From assembly GCF_030445035.2 (NCBI RefSeq), contig NC_080702.1, positions 25,865,652 to 25,929,651 of the forward strand: 64,000 bases of DNA, written 5' to 3'. Of this stretch, positions 33,021-42,800 are shown piece by piece (position 1 is the stretch's first letter; each line of letters starts with the position of its first letter). Made by a program: the position numbers and the translations under genes. The DNA is from Dasypus novemcinctus. Taxonomy: Eukaryota > Chordata > Mammalia > Cingulata > Dasypodidae. The notes beneath the pieces were generated by a model. The model did no database searches, was not told where the DNA came from, and worked only from the letters and a program-made list of their open reading frames with translations.

Positions 33021-33304
33021 AGAATGTATTTCAAACAGTGAGCACTGAGCCTGAGCATTGCTCTCCCAGTCTCTCCTTCACCTCAATGCTGTCTCTCTCT
33101 TTTTCCTCACCCCTTCCATTCTTACCCACAGGCAACTGGCTTCCATGTCTGTATTCTGCTGATAGACATAATTCATTACCCTTCCTAAATGTCTGCTGGA
33201 GGCAACAAACTGTGAATTACTCTCAAAAGGCAATAATACCCACCTTCCATCCTATCTTCTTTCACTTTTCTTTTCCTCTCAGATGCATTTGTCACCAAAA
33301 GCCA

Positions 33305-33389
33305 CCCCCTTTCCTTTCAAAACTGTTCCTTCCCCTGACTTGTAAGACTGCGTTACCTTAGTTCTCTTCTTGTGAATCCCTTAACCACT
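33305..33389. repeat. 85-bp direct repeat flanking a SINE, left copy
   Basis: From 'ccccctttcctttcaaaac' to 'cccttaaccactt'. Repeated at about 33,799-33,885 with roughly five differences. It lies immediately against the SINE tail. Much longer than an ordinary SINE TSD, so most likely an older tandem duplication into which the SINE inserted. Confidence 0.9.
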
Positions 33390-33390
33390 T

Positions 33391-33797
33391 CTTTTTTTTT
33401 AAGATTTATTTATTTCTCTCCCCTTCTTCCCCCGCTCCAGTTGTCTGTTCTCTGTGTCTATTTGGTGCATCTTCTTTGTCTGCTTCTTTTGTTGTCTGCG
33501 GCACAAGAATTTGTGTTTCTTTTTGTTGTGTCATCTTGTTGTGTCAGTTCTCCTTGTGTGCGGCACCATTCCTGGGCAGGCTGCACTTCCTTTCACGCTG
33601 GGCGGCTCTCCTTATGGGGTTCACTCCTTGTGCATGGGGCTCCCCTACGCGGGGGACACCCCTGCGTGGCACGGCACTCCTTGTGCACATCAGCACTGCA
33701 CATGGGCCAGCTCCACACGGGTTAAGGAGGCCCAGTGTTTGAACCGCGGACCTCCCATGTGGTAAGCGGACGCCTAACCACTGGGCCAAGTCCACTT
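33391..33797 (-). mobile_element. DAS-type SINE, long form
   Basis: Antisense full copy. The tail is at 33,391-33,425 (AAGATTTATTTATTT) and the tRNA-like head at 33,735-33,797, with the B box complement GTTTGAACC at about 33,737. Well preserved body. Frames running through it are composition artefacts seen in every SINE copy here. Confidence 0.9.
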
Positions 33798-33798
33798 C

Positions 33799-33885
33799 CC
33801 CCCCTTTCCTTTTAAAACTGTTCCTTCCCATGACTTGTAAGACTGTGTTACCTTAGTTCTCTTCTTGTGTATCCCTTAACCACCT
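33799..33885. repeat. 85-bp direct repeat flanking a SINE, right copy
   Basis: Second copy of 33,305-33,389, starting just after the SINE head. Differences include TTTTAAAAC for TTTCAAAAC, CCCATG for CCCCTG and GTGTATC for GTGAATC. Confidence 0.9.
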
Positions 33886-33959
33886 CTTCTTTTTCACCAT
33901 TTTCATGTCCATTCTTTGATATTATAGTTTATCCTGGACCTTCTTGTATCCTTGAAGAA

Positions 33960-34150
33960 GTCTCATTTCATGTTCAACCATAACATCTTATAGTTGATCC
34001 CTCAATGTACATCTCCAGGCTCATGTTTCTAATTGCCAAACTGACGGATGCCTTACCCTCACATCACACTCACTAAGTGTAAAACATTAACTTCTCCCTC
34101 AAACCATCTGCCACTTCCAAATTTCCTCTCTGATGGTGTCACTGTGTAGT
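33960..34150 (+). repeat. L2-like LINE fragment
   Basis: 'ctccaggctcatgtttctaa', 'ccaaactgacggatgcctta' and 'ccatctgccacttccaaatt' follow the order of LINE-2 ORF2 3' sequence (CCAGACTCATATATCCAACTGCC...). Highly diverged. 34,150-34,410 has nothing recognisable. Confidence 0.5.
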
Positions 34151-34469
34151 TAGTGAAATAGAATATTAAGTTTGAGTTCATATTCTTACTCCTTTTCTGG
34201 CTGCTCTTATAAAGTCTTTCTCCATGTTTCATTCATTTTTCCTTGAACTCTGTTTTTGTTCATTCCTTCCCTTCCTGGCCACCTCTCCAAGCCACCTGTT
34301 CATTGTTTATTATCAAGTTGATGGCAGCAGCTTCAAGGTACCTTCTATGATGTCACATAGCCTGCTGTTGCACTCTCCCCCATAGACTATTTTCACAATT
34401 TTATCCCTTATCACAGTTGTTCTCAAGCCTGCTATTTTTAAGAAATGCATACAACCTCCTCCCAAATGT

Positions 34470-34808
34470 TTAGAAAATAGTAAGATAGATAAATGCTAGA
34501 GGGTAGAGAAGGTAGGAAGGAAGAATGGAAGGAGGGTAGGGGGAAGGAGGGAAGAGGCAGGGAGGGGAGGGGAGGGAGGAATGAGGGAAGGAAAGAAAGA
34601 AATGGCAAAGGTTAAGAGTTGGTGGAACAGGGTAACTGTGTGTGGGGTTAAGTTGGCATTCTCTGTATGGGGTTTATATTATTTTTGCAACTGTCCCATA
34701 AGTTTGAAATTTCTTCAAGATTAAAAGTTTAAAAAAAATTGTGCATGGAGAACACAGGTAAATAGCAATTAAAACAGAAATAAAATCATGTTATGCAAAA
34801 AAAAAAAG
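34470..34808 (+). mobile_element. Old L1 3' end with expanded purine tract
   Basis: 'aagttggcattctctgtatg', 'tttgcaactgtcccataagt' and 'ttgaaatttcttcaagatta' form a typical 3' end of older mammalian L1s, closed by an A run at 34,798-34,808. The GGAAGG/GGGAGG-rich stretch at 34,505-34,612 is a simple repeat common in that position of L1 3'UTRs. Confidence 0.65.
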
Positions 34809-34899
34809 ACATCTAAGAACTGTCCAAGCCCCAGCCTATTGGATCAGGATTTCTGTGAGTGGGGCTCAGCATATATATTTTTTAAAAGTTGCACAGGTG

Positions 34900-35181
34900 G
34901 GGAAGTGACTGTGGCTCAATTGATTGGGCTCCCGTCTACTATATGGAAGGCATGAACCCAGGGCCTCCTTGTGAAGGCAAGCTGGCCTGTGCCCACAGAG
35001 AGCTGATGGCCCATGCCCATGGAGAGCTGGCACAGCAAGAGGACACAACAAAGGGAGACAAGCAGACACAGAAGAATGCTCAGCAAATGGACACAGAGAA
35101 CATACAGTAAGCAAGCCACAAGGGGGGTGGAAATAATTTTAAAAAATAAAATAAAATAATAAAATGCTGTTTTGTTTTAAA
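34900..35181 (+). mobile_element. DAS-type SINE, short form, with imperfect TSD
   Basis: Head GGAAGTGACTGTGGCTCAAT, then 'ggcctccttgtgaaggcaag' and 'agagctggcacagcaagagg', with an A-rich tail. Flanks AAAAGTTGCACAGGTG (34,884-34,899) and AAAAGTTACACTGGTG (35,182-35,197) differ at two bases and are its aged TSD. Confidence 0.9.
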
Positions 35182-35240
35182 AAAAGTTACACTGGTGATT
35201 CTGATGTACCAATAAGGTTGAAAACGTCCTTTGTCAGGTC

Positions 35241-35504
35241 TATGTCTTGTACCAGAGCTTATGGTGATTTCTAGCAGTTCTTTGCTATGCTGTCATTTCC
35301 TCTTCCTGTTTCTTAAGGCCGTTTGTGAACCCATCCACCTATATGTCTCATGATGGCTCAGCATACCTACTTTGTTGGGTTAAGCATCTCTTCCATCCTG
35401 TACTGGCACAATTCTCATTCTACCCTCCCTTTATATTCCTTTATGGTGTTCCCTTATTGTCATTACTTTTTTTATCCTTTCATACATTAAAATCTTATCT
35501 AAGG
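35241..35504. other. Unique sequence, nothing recognised
   Basis: Pyrimidine-rich, without a splice-flanked frame that could be supported. It separates the MER5-like relic from the next SINE. Confidence 0.5.
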
Positions 35505-35755
35505 AAGTGGCTGTGGCTCAATCTATTGGGCTCCCATCTACCATATGGGAGGCCCTGGGTTCATGTCCAGGGGCCTCCTTGTGAAGGCAAGCTGGCCCAT
35601 GCCCATGGAGAGCTGATGGCCATGCCCACAGAGAGTTGGCACAGCAAGATGTCCCAACAAAGGGAGCCAAGCAGACACAGAAGAACGTGCAGTGAATAGA
35701 CACAGAGGGCAGACAGCAAGCAAGCTGCAAGGGGGGGGGGGGTTAAAAAAATTTA
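35505..35755 (+). mobile_element. DAS-type SINE, short form
   Basis: GGAAGTGGCTGTGGCTCAAT head at 35,502-35,521, 'ctaccatatgggaggccct' and a tail of G run plus A-rich sequence at 35,732-35,755. Same class as 34,900 and 30,055 and close to 34,900 in sequence. Confidence 0.9.
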
Positions 35756-36029
35756 ATCTACTATTCTTCCCACACCAACTTGCATGATGGTTTTTTGGTT
35801 TTTGTTAGATTTTTCGTGATTCTTCTGGTCTTCACACGTCTCCTTTTATTCCACAGGAGACTGTTGATCATTAGTGTTCCAGAATTTAATCTTTGGCTAT
35901 ATACTCCCTTAAAGCTCACTTAATATATTTTGTTTTGGCATCCTCAGGGCCTGTATCTAATGTTAACTCAAACACTGAATAATTCCTCTACTGAAATTTT
36001 TAGACTTTTATCCCAGCCTCTCTATATAA
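35756..36029. other. Unique sequence, nothing recognised
   Basis: AT-rich and without repeats seen elsewhere in the window. It leads into the MIR and the candidate exon. Confidence 0.4.
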
Positions 36030-36265
36030 TGTAGCTACCATTTAATAAGCATCTAGTTAAAGTGCTTTACATTTTTTACCTCATTATAAGTCTCACAAAA
36101 ATGAAATGTAGACTGAATTACCCTTGTTTTATGAAGGAGAAAAATACAAGCAGGGAAGTAAATTGCCCAATGTTACAAAACTTAGAAATGGCTCAGCCAG
36201 GACTTAAACCTGACTCACTGTGATCCCAAAAGCCTTGCTCTATACACTATAATGTGTTGCCTCCC
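36030..36265 (+). repeat. MIR SINE, well preserved
   Basis: Runs in MIR order: 'tagctaccatttaataagca', 'gtgctttacattttttacct', 'aagtaaattgcccaatgtta', 'ggctcagccaggacttaaac' and 'ctatacactataatgtgttg'. Nearly the complete consensus span. It lies 120 bp upstream of the candidate exon. Confidence 0.8.
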
Positions 36266-36387
36266 CAATCAAAAATGGGAAGTTTGTTTTTCATTTGTTT
36301 AATAAACATATCCACAGATAAAGCATTGCTAAATATCTTTTTAATTTACAAAAACCCCTTTGTTTGAAATTGTGCTTGTCTTTTTAG

Positions 36388-36480
36388 GAATTACACTGTC
36401 AATCTCTTCAGGAATATGAAAAATCATGGATTGAAACAGAAGAACATCATTTTGAAGACAAACTGGTGGAAGATTTAGCA
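36388..36480 (+). CDS. Candidate internal coding exon of an unidentified host gene
   Basis: 93 bp bounded by a good acceptor (pyrimidine-rich TTGTGCTTGTCTTTTTAG at 36,370-36,387) and a donor (GCA/GTATGC). One frame, starting at the first base, is open for all 31 codons: it begins ELHCQSLQEYEKSW, continues IETEEHHFED and ends KLVEDLA. The peptide is rich in Glu, Lys and Leu and helix-prone, like a piece of a coiled-coil protein. The length is a multiple of three, and a second frame meets a stop only at its last codon. The host gene was not recognised and no partner exon was found here, so neighbours would lie outside the window. It sits in the least disturbed part of the region. A chance frame of this length is possible. 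Confidence 0.55.
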
Positions 36481-36824
36481 GTATGCTTTTAATGGAGTCA
36501 TAGAATTAAAGAGAATTTGGACTTGGCGAAATAAAGTTGGCATGGGCAGTTGTTCTTTTAAATTATTTCTCAAAGCATCTTTAGAAACATCAGAACCAGA
36601 ATATAATTTTTGGTGGAAAGATTATCCACTAAAAATAAAGTGAAGGTTAACAAAAGACCATAAGAATTGCTTGTTTTAGAAAATACACAGAAGAGTAGAC
36701 TAGGCAGTGGGAAGTCATGATAAATACAGAGACAAATATATAGAGAGAGTCACAATAAATTTAAATATAGAGATTATGGGTCTGTCAAAGTTGTTAAGGT
36801 GAGTTGTGTCATTGAAAGTACAGC
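36481..36824. other. Unique AT-rich sequence after the exon
   Basis: No frames or repeats recognised. It would be the start of the downstream intron if the exon is real, and is followed by the L1-B insertion. Confidence 0.5.
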
Positions 36825-36915
36825 AGAGGCAGGGCCAGATGGTGTCTGAGTGAGTGCACCTTATAATCTCTCCTGCAAAGAAGTGGCTGAGTAGGGTTGG
36901 AATTTTGCTGGACTG

Positions 36916-37730
36916 GGCTGTTTTGGGTGTTTGCAGGACAGGAGGTGTCTGGACATTGATTTAGTGGGATGGTGACAGAGAAGATTCTTGTAAAAGGTAG
37001 AATTTTGGGTCTCTTTTACGGAGATCGGGGCTGCACGCGGGATGCTTCACCCTGGGGCTGGTGGCCTGGTGGTGGTGATTCCTGGAGGCTTTGCTGCACT
37101 GGGGGATTCCCATGCCCTGAGTGGGCTATTCAGGGACTTGCAGGGTGGGAGGTGTCTGGAAGTCGATTTGGTGAGACAGGGAAGGAAGCAATTCTTGTGA
37201 GATGTGTAATTTTGGATTTCTGACACAGAGATCAGACTTCCAGCTACAGCTCCTCCCCCTAGGGTGGTCGGCCCATCTGCAGCATCCCCAAACTATTTGT
37301 CATACAGTGGCACCCCCAGTAGGCTGTTTTGGGGGCTTGCAGAGCGGAAGGTGTCTGGAAGCCGATTTGGTGAGACAGAGATGGAGGCAATTCTTGCGAG
37401 ATGTGGAATTTTGGGTTTCTGACATGGAGATCAGAGCTTCTGACTAGAGCCCCCTTCCTAGGGCTGGCAGCCCATCTGTGGCATTCCCTGAATTGTCTGT
37501 AGTACAGCGTCACCCCCAGCAGGCTGTTTCAGGCGCTTGCAGGGCGGGAGTTGATTTGGTGAGACAGTGGAAGTTGATTTGGTGAGACAGTGACAGAAGA
37601 GACTCTTGTGAGAGGTGGAATTTTGGGCTTCTGACACAGAGGTCAGAGTTTGTGGGTGTGAACCCTCCCCCTAGGGCTGGTACCCAGCTGCGGGGATCCC
37701 TGAAGGCTGTGTTGCGCTGTGGTGCTCCCA
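36916..37730 (+). repeat. Tandem ~200-bp monomers in the L1-B 5'UTR
   Basis: Units anchored on GGCTGTTTTGGGTGTTTGCA-like words start at 36,916, 37,124, 37,322 and 37,522, i.e. spacings of 208, 198 and 200 bp. Each carries GTGTCTGGA, then GATTTGGTGAGACAG, then a GGAATTTTGGG-like word and a C-rich CCCCCTAGGGCTGG end. The fourth unit has an internal short duplication of the GATTTGGTGAGACAG word (37,552-37,587). L1-A has the same periodicity. Confidence 0.8.
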
Positions 37731-37904
37731 GGCTCTCTGTTAACCAGATGGGTGGTTCCCAGGTCTGTGTCCCCTAAACCCTGGAGGCCCACACCTCAGA
37801 GACTCACACCTCTTGAGTCTGCAATAGCACAGACTTCCCATCCCTGAATCCACCATGCCCTGAGGTCCATCTGAGGTCCTTGATTGTCCTAGCCCTCAGT
37901 GTTA

Positions 37905-38150
37905 GTGTTTTTTTTTTTTTCCTTTTTCTCTTTTTTCTTTTTCTTTATTGCCTTGGCTGCTAATATTGCATTATCTCCTGGTCTTTTCTCCCATTGTGTG
38001 CCCCAAGGTCCTTTTTAGTTTACTTAGGTTTTTTTTCTTTCTTCTTTCTTTTTCTTGCTTGTTTCCCTCCCTTTTCTTTGCCCACCCCTCTTTTTTTCCT
38101 CTTTTTTTTCTTTCTCTCTTTTTCTTCTTATTTTATTTTATTTTATTTAT
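37905..38150 (+). repeat. Polypyrimidine tract in the L1-B 5'UTR
   Basis: Runs of T and CTTT, ending with TTATTTTATTTTATTTTATT. Present in L1-A (13,592-13,830, as purines) and in shortened form in L1-C, so it is a family feature, not a local expansion. Confidence 0.8.
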
Positions 38151-38843
38151 ACAATAGGTGCTGCAGGGAGCTGTCACATTTGCTGTACTTCCTCATCCTT
38201 CATTTCCTTGATTCTTTATGAATTGATTTTGGCCACCTACACTATCCCCTTTCCTCCACATCTTGCTATCCTCCATCATCTACTGTCTCTCTTACAGTCC
38301 ACCTCCCTTTCCTTGGTCCCCAAATTGTCTAACTTTTAATTTCTAATACCTTTGTTCTGTTTTCTATCTGTTATCCACTCTTGATATTATTCTTTCTTTT
38401 CTCTTTCCCTCTCTCATGAAAACACTGGCTTTGTAATTCATACTATATTTCTCCCTATAATCAGTTGACCATCCTATTATAGGTACTCTACTTACTTCTA
38501 TAACTCTACACGACTTACATGAGTCTAATATCCATTCTCCCAGATCTCACAGTGTTGCTCTGTTAACATTTATTACCAACACTACTTTACACATTTTCTT
38601 TTCTTACACAATTTTCTTTCCCTGACCCAAATATTTTCCTTCAAAGTGAACTTAGCCAGCAACAAGAAATTAGAGTAAGAAGAACAAAGTGACAAAGAGA
38701 AGACATAACACTCATGCACAAACAACAACTAATTAATCCCCAAGACTAGACAAAGAAGCTAAGGAACTGATTAAACCCATCAAGATAAAATGATGACCAG
38801 ACAGCAACAAAAAACTACAAACCAAACCAATAATTAGGAGAAC

Positions 38844-39759
38844 ATGGCTGAATCCAATGAACAAACTAAAAACCAGGAAGGGGAACAGAACATCGGACAA
38901 GTAATTAAAGATGAAAACATATATTAGAGACCAACTTAATGAAGTAAAGGAAGAGTTTAACAATATGAAGAAAACACTTGGAAAGGAAATTGCAGATATA
39001 GGCAAAAAGACAACAGATATGATGGGAATGAACACCACAGTTCAAGAAATCAAAAATACACTCACAGCAAATAGCAGCAGATTACAAGAGGCAGAGGAGA
39101 GAATTAGTGACATGGAAGACAGTACATCGGAAATCAAACAGATAGTAGAATTGATCGATAAAAAGATAGAAAAAATCCAGCTAGGACTTAGGTACCTCAA
39201 TGACAATGCAAAACACACAAACATACATATTGTAGGCATCCCAGAAGCAGCAGAGAAGGGAAAGGGGACAGAACAGGTGTTGCAGGAAATAATGGCTGAA
39301 AACTTCCCAAATCTACTGAGAGAGATGGATGTACATATCCAGGAAGCAAAACGCACCCCAAACATCATAAACCCCAACAGGTCCACCCCAAGACATATAC
39401 TTGTCAAATTATCCAATTCTCAAGACAAAGACAAAATTCTAAAAGCAGCAAGAGAAAAGAAAACCATCACATACAAGGGAGGCTCTATAAGATTAAGTGC
39501 TGATTTCTCATCTGAAACCATGGATGCAAGAAGGCAGTGGTATGATATAGTCAAGGTACTGAAAGAAAAAAATTTCCAACCAAGAATACTCTACCCACCA
39601 AAACTAGCATTCAAAAATGATGGGGAGTTCAAAATATTCACAGATAAACAGAAATTCAAAGAGTATGCCAACAAGAATCCTGCCCTTCAAGAAATATTAA
39701 AGGGAGTTCTGCAGGAAGAAAGGAAAAAACAGGACAGGCAGAGTTGGAGGAGAGTGTAA
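38844..39759 (+). pseudogene. L1-B ORF1 (RNA-binding chaperone), one N-terminal frameshift
   Basis: The family start is the ATG at 38,844 (MAESNEQTKNQEGEQ). A loss of about two bases near 38,910 shifts the frame; from the ATG at 38,911 a 282-codon frame runs clean to the TAA at 39,757. It has an N-terminal coiled coil (heptads through DQLNEVKEEFNNMKK and LQEAEERISDMED), a central RRM-type domain (NIHIVGIPEA to HILVKLSNSQDKDK) and a basic C-terminal domain (SADFSSETMDARRQW to LQEERKKQDRQ). Full family length would be about 305 residues. ORF1p forms trimers on L1 RNA. It could make an N-truncated protein if transcribed. ORF2 starts 73 bp downstream. Confidence 0.9.
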
Positions 39760-39831
39760 GAGCAACAAAAAAGACAAAAAGAGAAGGAAAAAAACAAAAA
39801 AAATATGACAAGCACAAGTCCAATCAAAAAA

Positions 39832-42800
39832 TGGCTAACATAAATAATTCCTTGAAAGTAATAACACTGAATGTCAATGGATTAAAATCATCTATCAAAA
39901 GATTCAGACTGGGATATTGGATAAGGAAATATGACCCATCTATATGCTGTCTACAAGAAACACATCTTAGACCCAGGTTCATGGAGGCTGAAAGTGAATG
40001 GTTGGAAAAGAATCTTACAAGCAAACAATAACAAAAAAAAAAAAAAAAGGCAGGAGTAGCTATATTAATATCAGACAAAATGGACTTTAAATGTGAAATA
40101 ATTGTGAGAGACAAAGAAGGATACTACTATTTGTGAAAGGGACAATCTCTTAAGAGGAATGAACAATCATAAATATTTATGCTTCTAACAAGGGCACCTC
40201 CAAATATGTGAGGCAAACACTGGAAAAACTAAGTGAAAGAATAGATGCCTCTACAATTATAGTGGGAGATTTTAATACACCGCTATCAACTTTGGACAGA
40301 ACATCTCAAAAGGGAATCACTAAAGAAACAAAATATTTGAGCAGTATATTAGAGGAGCTGGATTTAATAGACATATACAGATCATTACACCTGAATACAG
40401 CAGGATATAAATTTTTCTCAACTGCACATAGATCATTCTCCAAGATAGACCATATGCTAGGCCACAAAGAAAGGCTCAATGAATTCAGAAAGATCAAAAT
40501 CATACAAAATAATATCTCTGACCACAGCAGAGTGAAGCTAGAAATCTGCAAGGGACAGAGGGCCAGATTTCACACAAAGATATGGAAATTAAACAGCACA
40601 CTCTTAGAAAAACAGTGGGTCAAAGAGGAAATCTCAAAAGAAATCAATAACTACCTTGAAACTAATTATAATCATAAAACAAAATACCAAAACTTATGGG
40701 ATGCAGTAAAAGCAGTACTGAGAGGGAAATTTATAGCCATAAGTTCATACATCAAAAAAGAAGAAAGAGCAAAAATTGAATAACTAACTGCACATTTGGA
40801 GGAATTAGGAAAAAAACAACAAAGTAACATCACAGGAAGAAGAAAGAAAGAAAGAAAGAACAAAGATAAGAGCAGAACTAAATGAAATAGAAAAGAAGAA
40901 AGCACTTGAAAAGATAAACAAGACCAAGAGCTGGTTCTTTGAGAAGATCAATAAAATTGACAAACCCTTAGTGAGACTAACAAAGAAAAAAAGAGAAGAT
41001 GCAAATACACAAAATAAGAAATGAGAAAGGAGATAGCACCACTGTCCCCATAGAAATAAAGACTATCATAAGAGGATACTTTGAAAAACTATGTTCCAAC
41101 AAAACTGACAATTCAGAGGATATGGACAAATTCCTAGAAGCACTATGAGCAGCCTATATTGACAAAAGAAGAAATTGAAAATCTCAACAAACCAATCACA
41201 AGTAATGAGATAGAATCAGTCATTAAAAACCTCCCAACTAAGAAGAGCCCAACCCCAAATGGCTTCACGGGTGAATTCTACAAAATACTCCAGAAAGAAC
41301 TAGCACTAATCCTGTTAAAACTCTTCCAAAAAATTGAAACAGAAGGAACATTACTGAACTCATTCTATGATGCCAACATTACCCTAGTACCAAAGCCAAA
41401 CAAAGACACCACAAGAAAGGAAAATTACAGACCAATTTCTCTAATGAACCTAGATGCAAAAATACTCAACAAAATACTTGCTAACTGTATTCAACAACAC
41501 AAAATGAATTATACACCATGACCAAGTGGGATTCATTCCAGGTATGCAAGGATGGTTGAACATAAGAAAATCAATCAATGGAATACACCATATAAACAGA
41601 TTGAAGGAAAAAAATCATATGATTATATCTATAGATGCAGAAAAAGCATTTGACAAAATAAAGCACACTTTCTTGATAAAAACACTCCAAAAGATTGGAA
41701 TACAAGGAAATTTTTTGAACATGATAAAGAGTATATATGAAAAACCCACAGCCAACATCATTTACAATGGCAAAATCCTAAAATCCTTCCCTCTAAGATC
41801 AGGAGCAAGACAAGGATGCTCACTCTCAACCCTTCTATTTAACATTGTCTTAGAAGTACTTGCTTGAGCACTGAGGCAAGAACCAGATATAAAAGGCATT
41901 CAAATTGGAAAGGAAGAAGTCAAAATTTCATTATTTGCAGATGACATGATCCTATACATAGAAAACCCTGAGAGGTCTACAACATAGCTTCTAGAACTCA
42001 TAAATGAGTTTAGTAAAGTCGCAGGTTATAAGATCAATGTGCAAAAATCAGTAGCATTTCTGTACACCAATAATGAGCAAGCTCAGGAGGAAATCAAGAA
42101 AACAAATACCATTTACAACAGTCAATAAAAAAATCAAATACCTAGGAATAAATTTAACTAAAGATGTAAAAAACTTATACACAGAGAACTACACAAGACT
42201 GTTCAAGGAAATCAAAGAAGACCTAAATAAATAGAATATTCCCTGTTCATGGATAGGAAGACTAAATATTATTAAGATGTCTATCATACCAAAACTGATC
42301 TACACATTCAATGCAATCCCAATAAAAATCAACACAGCCTTCTTTAAGGAACTAGAAAAACTAACTATGAAATTTATTTCATATGGAAAGAGTCCCTGAA
42401 TAGCCAAAGACATAATGAAAAAGAAAAATGAAATCGGAGGAATCACACTACCTGACTTCAAAACATACTACAAAGCTACAATAGAGAAAAAAGCATGTTA
42501 TTGGCATAAGGAGAGACACACAGATAATGGAACCCGAATTGAGAGTCCTGATATAGATCCTCATATATATAGCCATATAATATTCGATAAAGCCACCAAA
42601 CCCTCTCAACTGGGAGAGAATGGCCTAATCAACAAATGGTGCCTGGAGAACTGGATATCCATATGTAAAAGAATGAAAGAGGATTACCATCTGACACCTT
42701 ATACAAAAGTCAACTCAAGATGGATCAAAGACCTAAATAGAAGATCCAAGAGCATAAAGACTTTGGAAAGCAGTGTAGGGAAGCATATACAAGACCTTAT

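Larger units (their letters stand above)
34415..35240 (-). repeat. MER5-like DNA transposon relic, split by an L1 end and a SINE
   Basis: 'cagttgttctcaagcctgct' at 34,413, then 'cctattggatcaggatttct' and 'gtggggctcagcatatata' at 34,835-34,880, then 'tggtgattctgatgtaccaa' at 35,193 follow the order of MER5 hAT-type elements (short inverted-repeat ends, non-coding). An L1 3' end (34,470-34,808) and a DAS SINE (34,900-35,181) sit inside it. Confidence 0.5.
36825..38843 (+). promoter_or_regulatory. L1-B 5'UTR
   Basis: Begins around GCAGAGGCAGGGCCAGATGG and GTCTGAGTGAGTGCACC, the same start as L1-A and L1-C. About 2 kb long, in order: a short unique head, a tandem array of roughly 200-bp units (36,916-37,730), a unique stretch, a long polypyrimidine tract (37,905-38,150), then AT-rich sequence up to the ORF1 ATG. 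By analogy with other L1s it would carry the internal promoter. No clear TSD was found at the outer end. Confidence 0.8.

Noticed and set aside
32975-33361. 128-codon plus-strand frame in unique sequence
   Set aside because: Low-complexity Ser/Pro/Phe composition from pyrimidine-rich DNA, overlaps a MIR relic and the 85-bp duplication, and has no recognisable domain.
36389-36478. Alternative frame of the candidate exon (NYTVNLFRNM...)
   Set aside because: It meets a stop at its last codon, so it would end the protein at the donor; the first frame is fully open and fits the exon length.
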